Assembly (NCBI GenBank): GCA_934547065.1
Contig: CAKTEF010000014.1
Coordinates: 1-44,330 of the forward strand
From: an uncultured Faecalibacterium sp.
GTDB taxonomy: Bacteria > Bacillota > Clostridia > Oscillospirales > Ruminococcaceae
DNA length: 44,330 nucleotides
Reading direction: 5' to 3'
This document shows positions 1-7,382 of the stretch, piece by piece (position 1 is the first letter of the stretch; each line of letters starts with the position of its first letter). The position numbers and the translations under genes were made by a program. The notes beneath the pieces were generated by a model. The model ran no database searches, was not told where the DNA came from, and saw only the letters and a list, made by a program, of their open reading frames with translations.

Positions 1-206
1 AGGCCGGCGGCCACGCCCATCATGTTGCCCTCGGCAATGCCGCAGTCAAAGTGGCGGTCCGGGTAAGCCTTGCGGAACATCCCGGTCTTGGTGGCAGCAG
101 CCAGGTCTGCGTCCAGCACCACCAGGTCGTCGTGGCCCTCAGCGGCCAGCTCTTTCAAGGTGCTGCCGTAGCTGTCGCGGGTAGCGATCTTCTTCACATC
201 TGCCAT
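1..206 (-). CDS. Transketolase, C-terminal subunit (partial, 3' end outside window)
   Basis: The frame read leftward from the ATG at 206 starts MADVKKIATRDSYG and continues with a DLVVLDADLAAATKTG stretch and HFDCGIAEGNMMGVAAG. This is the start of the pyrimidine-binding half of a two-subunit transketolase, with the DADL and GIAE(G/Q) motifs of that domain. The gene runs off the left edge. It begins one base after the stop of the N-terminal subunit gene, so the two are co-transcribed and probably form one thiamine-diphosphate enzyme of the non-oxidative pentose phosphate pathway. A related split 1-deoxyxylulose-5-phosphate synthase-like enzyme is the only real alternative. Confidence 0.9.
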   Translation of the reverse strand, partial: MADVKKIATRDSYGSTLKELAAEGHDDLVVLDADLAAATKTGMFRKAYPDRHFDCGIAEGNMMGVAAG

Positions 207-207
207 C

Positions 208-1059
208 TTACTTGTCCTCCTTTTCCAGCGCGGCGTAAGCTGCGTTCAGCTCCTGCATGGCCACAGCGTATTCCTCATCGTTGGGGCCCTTGCCGTGCCA
301 GTCCACTGCGTTCTCCATAAAGGAAACGCCGCGGCCCTTGACGGTGTCCAGGATGATGCAGGTGGGCTTTTCGCTCTCGGCGTGGAACGCCCGGATGGCA
401 GCTTCAATGGCATCGTAGTCGTGGCCGTTGATGGTCAGCACGTTGAAGTTGAATGCCTTGAGCTTTTCTTCCAGCGGGGCGCTGTTCATCACCGTCTCGG
501 TGGTGCCGTCGATCTGCAGATGGTTACGGTCCAGCATGACGCACAGGTTGGAAAGGCCGTAGTGGGCGGCAAACATAAAGGCCTCCCAGCACTCGCCTTC
601 CTCCACCTCACCGTCGCCCACGATGGCATAGACGTTGATGGGCTTGCCCGCGTGCTTGGCCCCCAGTGCCATGCCGCAGGCCGCGCTGATGCCCTGGCCC
701 AGGCTGCCGGTGGACATATCCACACCCGGCACGCTGTTCATGTTGGGGTGGCCCTGCAGATAGCTGCCGATCTTGCGCAGGCTCTTGAGGTCCTCCACCG
801 GGAAGAAGCCGCGCTCGGCCAGCGCTGCATACAGGCCGGGAGCCGCATGGCCCTTGGAGAGCACCAGACGATCCCGATCCGCCTTGTTCGGGTCGTTCGG
901 GTCAATGTTCATCTCCACGAAATAGAGGTAGCTCAGCACCTCTGCAATGTCCAGGCTGCCGCCCGGATGGCCGCACTTGGCGCTGTGTGTGCCCTCGATC
1001 ACGCCCATGCGGATGTGGCAGGCGTGTTTTGCCAGGGAAAGCTTTTCTGCATTTGTCAT
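208..1059 (-). CDS. Transketolase, N-terminal subunit
   Basis: A 283-residue protein, the usual size for the N-terminal (thiamine-diphosphate pyrophosphate-binding) half of split transketolases. Visible motifs are HAxHIRMG near the start, SAKCGHPGGSLDIAE, the LSKGHAAPGLYA segment, GSLGQGISAACGMA, and the cofactor motif GDGEVEEGECWEA with a downstream N (DRNHLQIDG). It transfers two-carbon ketol units between sugar phosphates, together with the C-terminal subunit encoded next. The ATG at 1059 follows GGGAGG at good distance. A long 5' leader of about 85 nt separates it from the promoter at 1150-1178. Confidence 0.95.
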   Translation of the reverse strand: MTNAEKLSLAKHACHIRMGVIEGTHSAKCGHPGGSLDIAEVLSYLYFVEMNIDPNDPNKADRDRLVLSKGHAAPGLYAALAERGFFPVEDLKSLRKIGSYLQGHPNMNSVPGVDMSTGSLGQGISAACGMALGAKHAGKPINVYAIVGDGEVEEGECWEAFMFAAHYGLSNLCVMLDRNHLQIDGTTETVMNSAPLEEKLKAFNFNVLTINGHDYDAIEAAIRAFHAESEKPTCIILDTVKGRGVSFMENAVDWHGKGPNDEEYAVAMQELNAAYAALEKEDK

Positions 1060-1149
1060 GATGGTCCTCCCGTATGAACCTCAGCGTTTGCATCGGATGG
1101 TGGCGCACAGAGCCCACGCTTGTGCCCCCATGCGCTATTTTTCAAGTCT

Positions 1150-1178
1150 ATATTATCTATTCTATGCAAAAACGTCAA
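1150..1178 (-). promoter_or_regulatory. Predicted sigma-A promoter of the transketolase operon
   Basis: On the minus strand TTGACG (1173-1178) is followed after 17 bases by TAATAT (1150-1155). The next gene downstream is the transketolase N-terminal subunit at 1059. I saw no clear structure in the leader between them. Confidence 0.6.
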
Positions 1179-1268
1179 GGTTCTTTCGTCAAAATGTACA
1201 CCCATCTCGCAAAATACCAAATTAGGGCGGTGGTTTTTGTGGAAAATGCAAGCCGCCGTGCCCGCCGC

Positions 1269-1298
1269 TTGACAAATTTCCTGTGGGTCTGTTATAAT
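1269..1298 (+). promoter_or_regulatory. Predicted promoter of ECF S-component gene
   Basis: A perfect TTGACA (1269-1274) and a perfect TATAAT (1293-1298) are separated by 18 bases. Transcription would start near 1305, about 150 nt ahead of the coding sequence, giving a long structured leader. Confidence 0.8.
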
Positions 1299-1304
1299 TT
1301 TCCT

Positions 1305-1429
1305 GTTCTCCGGCACGAAGCCGGGGCCCCGGGGCCGAAGCCCCGTTTCCCATGCGCCAATCATTTTGAACCGGACACCATGAAGGGGTCTGCCGTCGGC
1401 AAGCATTGCCGGCAGCAGGCCCCTTTTTT
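1305..1429 (+). promoter_or_regulatory. Structured leader with intrinsic terminator (candidate riboswitch/attenuator)
   Basis: The leader between the promoter and the ECF gene contains a CCGGC-ACGAA-GCCGG hairpin, then CGGGGC-CGAA-GCCCCG, then an unpaired-looking segment, then a strong terminator at 1383-1429. In the terminator, AGGGG/CCCCT and CTGCCG/CGGCAG arms close an inner CGGCAA/TTGCCG hairpin, followed by six T. A terminator placed before a vitamin-type ECF gene is the usual design of a riboswitch. I cannot match the aptamer part to a known class by eye (no TPP, FMN, cobalamin or obvious THF core), so ligand and class are left open. Confidence 0.6.
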
Positions 1430-1455
1430 GTCCCACTGCAAGGAGGAACTCTGTA

Positions 1456-1992
1456 ATGAACCCCAAAAAATCCAATCCGACCCGCAGCATCGTCCTGGCG
1501 GCGCTGTTCCTGGCGCTGGCCTTTGTGCTGCCCATGATCACCGGCCATGTGCCCCAGGTGGGCAACATGCTCTGCCCCATGCACTTCCCGGTGCTGCTGG
1601 CGGGCTTTGTGCTGGGCGGGCCGTGGGGCCTTGCCCTCGGCTTGATCGCCCCGCTGCTGCGCTCGGTGCTGTTCGGGATGCCGCCGATGTTCCCTGTGGC
1701 CATCTCCATGGCCTTTGAGCTGGCCGCCTACGGCGCTGTGGCCGGTTTCCTGTACCGCAAAGTGCGCCACACCCTGCCCATGATGTATGCCGTCCTGGTC
1801 GCCGCCATGGCAGCCGGGCGGCTGGTCTGGGGCGCCGTGCGCTTTGTGCTGGCCGGCCTTTCCGGCACCGCATTCCCGTTCAGCGCGTTCCTGTCCGGCG
1901 CACTGTTCACCGCCGTGCCCGGCATCATCGCCCAGCTGATCCTGATCCCGCTCATCCTGACGGCCCTGCAAAAGGCAAAGCTCATGGATTGA
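1456..1992 (+). CDS. ECF transporter substrate-binding (S) component
   Basis: A 178-residue, very hydrophobic protein with about five to six membrane segments, typical of ECF S components. The segment with MLCPMHFPVLLAGFVLGG followed by a GLIAPLLRSVLFGMPP stretch is a signature of one uncharacterised S-component subfamily. Such proteins bind a vitamin or related micronutrient and dock onto a shared EcfT-EcfA-EcfA' module encoded elsewhere. The substrate cannot be told from the sequence; it is not an obvious RibU, ThiT, BioY or QueT. The ATG follows AGGAGG by seven to eight bases. Expression is probably controlled by the terminator-bearing leader upstream. Confidence 0.8.
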   Translation: MNPKKSNPTRSIVLAALFLALAFVLPMITGHVPQVGNMLCPMHFPVLLAGFVLGGPWGLALGLIAPLLRSVLFGMPPMFPVAISMAFELAAYGAVAGFLYRKVRHTLPMMYAVLVAAMAAGRLVWGAVRFVLAGLSGTAFPFSAFLSGALFTAVPGIIAQLILIPLILTALQKAKLMD

Positions 1993-2015
1993 GAAACATC
2001 CGAATCTCTCCTGAA

Positions 2016-2044
2016 TTGCACGCTTCTCCTTTTTGTGATATACT
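2016..2044 (+). promoter_or_regulatory. Predicted promoter of the Abi_2 gene
   Basis: TTGCAC (2016-2021), 17-base spacer, TATACT (2039-2044). The Abi gene therefore has its own promoter just after the end of the ECF gene. It should be transcribed independently of the regulated leader upstream. Confidence 0.65.
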
Positions 2045-2075
2045 TTATTTAATTTCACGAAAAGGGGATATTTTT

Positions 2076-3017
2076 ATGCCTCAAAAGCCAAAACTTTCCA
2101 TCCCGGGTCAGGTTTCCTATATGCGGGATCATTGCGGCATTCTATTTCATCTCTGTACGGAAGATCAGGCCATTGAATTTTTATCAGATCACAACTATTT
2201 CTTCAAGGTAAAAGCCTTTGCCAAAAACTACAACAAAGATTTTCAGACAGGGAAATATGTTGATCTGGATTTTGCCTACCTGCAGGAACTTTCCATTTTG
2301 GACGCACTTTTGCGCAAGCAGATTCTTTCCATCGCATTGGATGTTGAGCATTTTCTCAAAGTCGGCCTGATCGCTGACCTCAGCCAGAACGACTCTGAGG
2401 ACGGATATTCATTGATGCATCATCTGTTTTCAAACTATCCCAGTTTACAGCAAGAGCTCCTGGCAAAATCCAAAAACTCATACTGCAGCGACCTTGTTAC
2501 CAAAATGGATTCCGAAGGCTATGCCGTCTGGAATGCCATCGAAGTACTTTCTTTCGGGCAGTTCATCAGCCTTTACAAATTGTACAGTGACGAAAATAAT
2601 GGCTGGAATCGCAAAATTTGTAATCTGTTGATTCCAGTCAAAGGCATCCGCAACGCTGCCGCACACAACAACTGTATTCTGAATAGTCTGCAGCGACCCT
2701 ATTCTGCATCTCGCACCGCAACGATTACAAACCAGATCGACAGCTTTGTCTCCCGTATCCCTGAATTAAAAAAGTCCAAGTCTCGCAAAACAAAGCTTGC
2801 AAATCCGGTAATTCACGATTTTGTGGCTCTTTTATGCTTGTTTGATAAGGTCTGCACATCTTCCTCCACAAAAGCGTATACTTATGATAGTTTATACCAT
2901 TTGTTTTCGGATCGTTTTCTTCGACATGCCGACTATTTCACGTCCAATGCTTCCATTGTTTCCAGCTACGAATTCGTAAGAAAAATCGTCTATTTCTTAT
3001 ATGAAAGTCAATCTTGA
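2076..3017 (+). CDS. Abi_2 (AbiD/AbiF-type) HEPN abortive-infection protein
   Basis: A 313-residue protein with the Abi_2 layout. The N-terminal part has AIEFLSDHNYFFKVKAFAKNY (family pattern A..FL...NYyr...Y). Next comes LQELSILDALLRKQILSIAL with a following VEHFLK, then a VWNAIEVLSFGQFISLYKLY block. The HEPN ribonuclease motif R192-N-A-A-A-H197 (R-x4-H) lies in VKGIRNAAAHNN. Proteins of this family dimerise to form one RNase site and act as toxins in phage defence. The start was placed at 2076 because GGGG precedes it and the upstream 29 codons have no ribosome site. The gene is visibly more AT-rich than its neighbours and uses rarer codons, suggesting acquisition. It is followed at once by a predicted small RNA (3048-3106) whose -35 box overlaps this gene's stop codon. 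Confidence 0.9.
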   Translation: MPQKPKLSIPGQVSYMRDHCGILFHLCTEDQAIEFLSDHNYFFKVKAFAKNYNKDFQTGKYVDLDFAYLQELSILDALLRKQILSIALDVEHFLKVGLIADLSQNDSEDGYSLMHHLFSNYPSLQQELLAKSKNSYCSDLVTKMDSEGYAVWNAIEVLSFGQFISLYKLYSDENNGWNRKICNLLIPVKGIRNAAAHNNCILNSLQRPYSASRTATITNQIDSFVSRIPELKKSKSRKTKLANPVIHDFVALLCLFDKVCTSSSTKAYTYDSLYHLFSDRFLRHADYFTSNASIVSSYEFVRKIVYFLYESQS

Positions 3018-3041
3018 CTTTTTTATCACGTCGGGTATAAT
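3014..3041 (+). promoter_or_regulatory. Predicted promoter of the Abi-associated small RNA
   Basis: TTGACT (3014-3019) overlaps the TGA stop of the Abi_2 gene. After 16 bases comes a perfect TATAAT (3036-3041). No coding frame with a ribosome site follows before a terminator about 60 nt away, so the transcript should be a non-coding RNA. Confidence 0.65.
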
Positions 3042-3047
3042 ATAGTT

Positions 3048-3106
3048 TGTAGCACAAAAGCATTCATGCTTTCAAGGGACTGGCTTCGGCCGGTCCCCCA
3101 TTTTTT
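3048..3106 (+). ncRNA. Predicted ~60-nt two-hairpin RNA paired with Abi_2 gene
   Basis: Expected transcription starts near 3048. Hairpin 1 is AAAGCA (3057-3062), loop TTCA, TGCTTT (3067-3072). Hairpin 2 is a nine-pair GC-rich stem at 3076-3084 and 3089-3097, with a TTCG tetraloop and one G-U pair, followed by TTTTTT (3101-3106), which also makes it an intrinsic terminator. A short RNA with its own promoter next to a HEPN toxin suggests an RNA antitoxin, as described for AbiF-type systems. The alternative is that hairpin 2 is merely the terminator of the Abi mRNA and the promoter is fortuitous. Confidence 0.55.
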
Positions 3107-3120
3107 CTATCCAAAAGCAA

Positions 3121-3160
3121 AACAGCCGCTGTCCTCTCGCCTACGAGGACAGCGGCTGTT
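3121..3160 (-). terminator. Terminator downstream of sstT
   Basis: Perfect 16-bp inverted repeat, arms 3121-3136 and 3145-3160, eight-base loop. On the minus strand it is followed by TTTTGCTTTT. It lies just after the stop of sstT and also separates sstT from the Abi/RNA unit. Confidence 0.75.
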
Positions 3161-3177
3161 TCCTTTCTATGATTCAG

Positions 3178-4431
3178 TTACTTTTTCCCGCCCAGGAACT
3201 CCGGCAGGGGCTTACCCTGCTTGCGCCACTGTGCGTATTCGGCGGTGGCGGCAAACTCCACGTCGCCGGCCGAGTTCAGAGCCGTTTCCACCGAGTCCTG
3301 CACCACGCCGATGATAAAGCCGACACCGACCACCTGCATGGCGATATCGTTGGAGATGCCAAACAGGGAGCAGGCCATGGGGATCAGCAGCAGCGAGCCG
3401 CCCGCCACGCCGGAAGCGCCGCAGGCACCCAGTGCGCTCATGACCGAAAGCACGATGGCAGCCGGCAGGGACACCTGAATGCCCAGCGTATTGGCCGCAG
3501 CCAGCGTCATGATGGTGATGGTGATGGCCGCACCGTCCATGTTGATGGTCGCGCCCAGCGGGATGGACACGGAGTACATATCCTTGTCCAGGCCCAGCTT
3601 TTCGCACAGGTCCATGTTCACGGGGATGTTCGCCGCCGAGCTGCGGGTGAAGAACGCCGTCAGGCCGGACTCCCGCAGGCAGCGGAACACCAGCGGGTAC
3701 GGATTGCAGCGCAGATACAAAAAGATGATGAATGGCGAGACCACCAGCGCCATGAACAGCATAGTGCCCACCAGGAGCACCAGCAGCTTGCCGTACTGGG
3801 TAAAGATGGACAGGCCGTTGCTGGACACGTTGGTGTACACCAGGCCCATGATGCCGAACGGTGCCAGGTTGATGATCCAGCGCACGATCTGAGAAACGGC
3901 ATCCGCGGTGTTAGCCAGGAACAACTTGGTGGTGTCGGAGCCGTATTTCTTCATGGCCAGGCCGAACATGCAGGCCCAGAACAGGATGCCGATGTAGTTG
4001 CCGTTCAGCAATGCACCGACCGGGTTTGCCACAAAGTTGGTGAGCAGGGTGTTCATCACCTCGCCCAGGCCCTGGGGCACCACCTCGGACTCCGCTGCCT
4101 CCGCCAGAATGATGTTCTGCGGGAACAAAAAGCTGGTGATGACCGCAATGGCCGCTGCCAGGAACGTGGTCAGCATATACAGCCAGATCACGGTGCCGAA
4201 CCGGCGGTCCAGCTTGGAACTGCCCTGTGCCAGCGCGCTGGTCACGATCACGAACACCAGCACCGGCGCAATGCCTTTCAGGGCACCCACGAACAGGTTG
4301 CCGAATTCTTCCACCCAGCCCGCGCCGGGCACCGTCAGTGCCAGCACAGCACCGACCACAAGGCCGATGGCGATGCGCAGGATCAGGCTGGTGGCGTTGT
4401 ATTTCGCCGCAACGGCTTTCAACGTCTTCAT
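3178..4431 (-). CDS. sstT: Serine/threonine:Na+ symporter SstT
   Basis: A 417-residue member of the dicarboxylate/amino acid:cation symporter (DAACS) family, of the length expected for SstT. Hydrophobic segments alternate with the conserved FTRSSAANIPVNMDLCEKLG block and IPLGATINMDGAAITITIMT, whose NMDGA is the family substrate/sodium-binding signature; the preceding TRSSAA serine-rich hairpin is also typical. It takes up serine and threonine with sodium. Start chosen at the ATG at 4431 behind GAGGAG; the longer frame has no ribosome site. Monocistronic, with its own strong promoter (4507-4535) and terminator (3121-3160). Confidence 0.93.
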   Translation of the reverse strand: MKTLKAVAAKYNATSLILRIAIGLVVGAVLALTVPGAGWVEEFGNLFVGALKGIAPVLVFVIVTSALAQGSSKLDRRFGTVIWLYMLTTFLAAAIAVITSFLFPQNIILAEAAESEVVPQGLGEVMNTLLTNFVANPVGALLNGNYIGILFWACMFGLAMKKYGSDTTKLFLANTADAVSQIVRWIINLAPFGIMGLVYTNVSSNGLSIFTQYGKLLVLLVGTMLFMALVVSPFIIFLYLRCNPYPLVFRCLRESGLTAFFTRSSAANIPVNMDLCEKLGLDKDMYSVSIPLGATINMDGAAITITIMTLAAANTLGIQVSLPAAIVLSVMSALGACGASGVAGGSLLLIPMACSLFGISNDIAMQVVGVGFIIGVVQDSVETALNSAGDVEFAATAEYAQWRKQGKPLPEFLGGKK

Positions 4432-4506
4432 ACTTATCCACTCCTCTACACATACTGTGCGTCCACGGCGCACAATTTTCCAATTCCCTTACACGGAACA
4501 TGTCCA

Positions 4507-4535
4507 ATTATAGACACCTTTTTTGCAAAAGTCAA
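4507..4535 (-). promoter_or_regulatory. Predicted sstT promoter
   Basis: Minus-strand TTGACT (4530-4535), 17-base spacer, TATAAT (4507-4512). The remaining upstream bases 4536-4650 show no gene. Confidence 0.75.
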
Positions 4536-4653
4536 AGATTTTAGCCAGTTTTATGGTTTTTCATCTGAGAGTGTGCAGACACGAACTTTTTTCATCGTCC
4601 TCGTATCAAGGACAGTCCTGTAAAAAGCGACCGCTATGCGGAAGAAAAAAGAA

Positions 4654-4725
4654 GGCCCCGGACAAAAATGCTGGAGATTCGCGCATCCGCGTGAAGATCT
4701 CTTAACCGCATTTTTATCCGGAGCC
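4654..4725 (-). terminator. Unusual long-stem terminator after dipeptide epimerase
   Basis: Two 18-base arms (4708-4725 and 4654-4671) pair along their whole length on the minus strand, with two G-U pairs. They enclose a 36-base loop that holds a smaller hairpin (GAGAT/ATCTC closing CGCG/CGCG). Minus-strand T-rich sequence (TTCTTTTTTCTTCC) follows. This is the terminator of the dipeptidase-epimerase operon, but the stem and folded loop are larger than usual. Confidence 0.7.
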
Positions 4726-4741
4726 GATCTGAAATTTTGCT

Positions 4742-5839
4742 TTACTCTAAGTAGCTGACCTTGCCGGGCACAAAGCCCCGGATGCCCATGCCGGGGGCAT
4801 CGGAGACGGTAATGTTCTTTTCGTCAAAGACGGCACCGCCCAGGATGTGATCCTCGCTGCACAGCACGGGGCCGTCCAGGTCGATCTTGGTGATGATCTT
4901 TTTGGCGCAGGCCAGCTCCACGGCGGCATTCACCGAGATCTTGGCTTCCAGCATGCAGCCGATCATGCACTCCACGCCATACACCTCTGCCGCTGCGGCA
5001 ATGCGCAGGGCGTTGGTGATGCCGCCGCACTTCATCAGCTTGATGTTCACCAGGTCGGCCGCGCCGGTCTGCATGATCTTCAGCGCATCGGCCGGGCTGA
5101 ACACGCTCTCGTCGGCCAGCACCGGCACATCGGCGTGGCGGGTGACGTACTGCATCCCCTCCAAATCAGCCGCCGGAACCGGCTGCTCCACAAACTCGAT
5201 GTCCAGCCCCTTGTCCTGCATCTGGTTCAGCAGGCGGACCGCCTGCTTGGCGTTCCAGGCCTGGTTTGCGTCGATGCGGATGCAGATGTCCCGGCCAACG
5301 GCTTCCCGGACGGCCGCCAGGCGGGCCACGTCCAGCTCCGGGTCGATGCCCACTTTCACTTTCAGGCAGTCGTATCCGCGGGCAATGGCCGTGCGGGCAT
5401 CCCGCGCCATCTCCTCCGGTGCATTGACGCTGATGGTGAGATCCGTCACGATGTTCTTCCGTGCGCCGCCCAGCATCCGGTAAACGGGGGCGTTGTACTT
5501 CTGGCCCAGCAGGTCCCACAGGGCCATGTCCACAGCGGCCTTGGCGCTGGTGTTGTGGACCAGCGCTTTCTGCACGGCGGCGGTCAGGTCCTCAAACTCG
5601 TCCAGATCGCGGCCCAGGAGGGCCGGGGCAATGTGATCCCGGATGGCCCCCAGGATGGCCCCGGTGGTGTCGCCGGTGATCACGCCGGTCGGGGGCGCTT
5701 CGCCATAGCCCACGGCTCCGGTATCGGTGTGGAGCTCCACGATCACGTCCTCAACGCTGTTCACCGTGCGCAGTGCCGTTTTGAACGGCACCCGCAGCGG
5801 GGTGGAAATGCGGCCCAGCCGCACCTGTGTGATCTTCAT
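4742..5839 (-). CDS. Dipeptide epimerase (L-Ala-D/L-Glu epimerase type, enolase superfamily)
   Basis: A 365-residue muconate-cycloisomerase-subgroup enolase-superfamily protein. The N-terminal capping domain contains the GYGEAPPTGVITGDT loop. The barrel carries the catalytic and metal residues in order: CLKVKVG (KxK), RIDANQAWN (metal D), EFVEQP (metal E), VLADESV (metal D), and NIKLMKCGG (catalytic K opposite the KxK). It interconverts epimers of dipeptides, classically L-Ala-D-Glu to L-Ala-L-Glu from murein. Its ATG overlaps the stop of the dipeptidase gene by four bases (ATGA), so the enzymes act in sequence: epimerisation then hydrolysis. Exact dipeptide specificity is not determined by sequence. 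Confidence 0.88.
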   Translation of the reverse strand: MKITQVRLGRISTPLRVPFKTALRTVNSVEDVIVELHTDTGAVGYGEAPPTGVITGDTTGAILGAIRDHIAPALLGRDLDEFEDLTAAVQKALVHNTSAKAAVDMALWDLLGQKYNAPVYRMLGGARKNIVTDLTISVNAPEEMARDARTAIARGYDCLKVKVGIDPELDVARLAAVREAVGRDICIRIDANQAWNAKQAVRLLNQMQDKGLDIEFVEQPVPAADLEGMQYVTRHADVPVLADESVFSPADALKIMQTGAADLVNIKLMKCGGITNALRIAAAAEVYGVECMIGCMLEAKISVNAAVELACAKKIITKIDLDGPVLCSEDHILGGAVFDEKNITVSDAPGMGIRGFVPGKVSYLE

Positions 5840-7233
5840 ACGTTTCCGTCCTCCTTATCCAGCGGCAGGTTGGCCAGTTTGACGATGGCCTGTGCCACGA
5901 TCTGTGCGTTCTGGACCAGGCGGTCCAGATCCATGAATTCGTCGGGCTGATGCTCCGTGACCGGGTCGCCGTCGAACAGGGGGCCAAAGGCCACCACGTT
6001 GGGCAGCATCTTGGCGTAGGTCCCGCCGCCGATGCACTTGGGCGGGGTGGTGTCGCCGGTGGCTTCGCGGTACACGTCCAGCAGGGCGCTGACCAGAGGG
6101 GTCGTTTCCGGGTAATAGAGCTTGCACTTATGCACCGAGTGGTCCAGCGCCCAGCCCGCCGCCGTAAACGCCGCCCTGACCGCAGGCTCACAGTCGTCCA
6201 CCGTGCAGGTGACCGGGTAGCGGTAGTTCAGCTTGACCCACAGATGGCCGGCATCGCCCCGGACCAGACCCAGGTTGCAGCTCATGGGGCCGGAAAGCGC
6301 ATCTTCCAGCCGGAAGCCCAGCAGCTGCTCGCCGTAGGGGTCCATGCCGAACGTTTCGGCCAGGAATGTCACGGCGCGCTTGGCATCGCCCGCCAGCGGC
6401 AGGCCGCTGAGGTAGCCCATCAGCCGCCCGATGGCGTTTTCGCCCTTTTCCGGGTGGCTGCCGTGGGCCGAAACGCCCTCGGCTTCCACTTTCCAGCCGC
6501 CGGGGATGGCCGTGCAGGTGATCTTGTCCGCAGCGGGCAGCACCGCATCCGCCGGGGCATTGAGCTCGGCACAGGCGTAGTCCGGCACCACGTTCCCGGC
6601 CACGCCGCCCTGCACCGCCCGCAGCTGCCAAGGCCCGGTCTGATGCAGCGTCACCGCATAGCTCTCATTCAGGATGCCCTTTTCGCCGTTGATCAGCGGG
6701 TATTCCCCGTCCGGGGTAAAGCCCAGCACCGGGATCTCCCCGCCATGGTCACGGTAATAGAACACATCCCGGTCGTTCGTTTCCTCGTTCAGGCCGAACA
6801 GCAGCCGCACCCGGCGCTGCAGCGGGATCCCCAGATCCCGGATGGCCTTGAGCGCAAGCAGCGAGGCCACCACCGGGCCCTTATCGTCAATGGCACCCCG
6901 GCCATAGAGCCTGCCGTCCACGATCTCGGCCCCATACGGCGGGTGATGCCAGCCCTCGCCCTCCGGCACCACGTCCAGATGGCCCAGAACGGCCACCATC
7001 TCGCTGCCGGAGCCGATCTCGCACCAGCCGATGTACCGGTCCAGATCGGTGGGTTCAAAGCCCAGCTCCCGGCACAGGGTCAGCGCCTCCTCATAGCAGG
7101 CATCCACCTCCGCGCCAAAGGGCTTGCCCGGCTGTTCCGGGGCCTCCACGCTCTGCATCCGTACCAGCCGCTGCAAGGCCTGCACCATCTGGGGCCGCAG
7201 CGCGGCCACCGCTTCGTTCAGCTTGTTGTTCAT
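5836..7233 (-). CDS. M20-family dipeptidase (PepV/Sapep type)
   Basis: A 465-residue metallopeptidase of the PepV-like M20 family. Metal-ligand motifs are visible: VAVLGHLDVVPEGEGW (H, then D as catalytic partner), GRGAIDDKGPVVASL (bridging D), FGLNEETNDRD (EE, catalytic base and ligand), and GFTPDGEYP (D ligand); a GGGTYAKMLPNVVAFGP block holds the last His-equivalent region. It hydrolyses dipeptides in the cytoplasm. ATG 7233 was taken because GGGGTGG precedes it; the 31 extra upstream codons have no ribosome site. First gene of an operon with the dipeptide epimerase, pointing to use of murein-derived dipeptides. Confidence 0.9.
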   Translation of the reverse strand: MNNKLNEAVAALRPQMVQALQRLVRMQSVEAPEQPGKPFGAEVDACYEEALTLCRELGFEPTDLDRYIGWCEIGSGSEMVAVLGHLDVVPEGEGWHHPPYGAEIVDGRLYGRGAIDDKGPVVASLLALKAIRDLGIPLQRRVRLLFGLNEETNDRDVFYYRDHGGEIPVLGFTPDGEYPLINGEKGILNESYAVTLHQTGPWQLRAVQGGVAGNVVPDYACAELNAPADAVLPAADKITCTAIPGGWKVEAEGVSAHGSHPEKGENAIGRLMGYLSGLPLAGDAKRAVTFLAETFGMDPYGEQLLGFRLEDALSGPMSCNLGLVRGDAGHLWVKLNYRYPVTCTVDDCEPAVRAAFTAAGWALDHSVHKCKLYYPETTPLVSALLDVYREATGDTTPPKCIGGGTYAKMLPNVVAFGPLFDGDPVTEHQPDEFMDLDRLVQNAQIVAQAIVKLANLPLDKEDGNV

Positions 7234-7270
7234 CCGTTCCACCCCTTTTGTGATCTTGTTCCCAGTTTGT

Positions 7271-7299
7271 ATTATAGAACGATTGCCCGGCAACGGCAA
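7271..7299 (-). promoter_or_regulatory. Predicted promoter of the dipeptidase-epimerase operon
   Basis: Minus-strand TTGCCG (7294-7299), 17-base spacer, perfect TATAAT (7271-7276), about 40 bases before the dipeptidase start. Confidence 0.65.
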
Positions 7300-7324
7300 G
7301 CCCCAAAAATAGAGAGCCGAACAC

Positions 7325-7366
7325 AAAAAACGCCGCGCCGCATCCGTTGCGGGATGCAGTGCGGCA
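7325..7366 (-). terminator. Terminator after GNAT gene
   Basis: On the minus strand GCCGC and GCATCC pair with GGATGC and GCGGC around a small internal loop, followed by GTTTTTTG. It lies directly downstream of the acetyltransferase gene. Confidence 0.65.
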
Positions 7367-7382
7367 GGGGCTTTGGCTTATG

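Noticed and set aside
1305..1429. Assignment of the ECF leader to the preQ1-III class, known from Faecalibacterium
   Set aside because: I could not match the consensus from memory, and the gene is not an obvious QueT-type transporter, so I left the class open.
3057..3097. CRISPR repeat or array at the Abi-associated RNA
   Set aside because: The hairpins occur once; there are no repeated units or spacers, so it is a single RNA, not an array.
3169..4623. Long plus-strand open frame of 484 codons opposite sstT
   Set aside because: It lies entirely over a well-supported transporter gene, has no ribosome site, is rich in Gln, His, Arg and Ala as antisense frames of GC-rich genes are, and matches no family.
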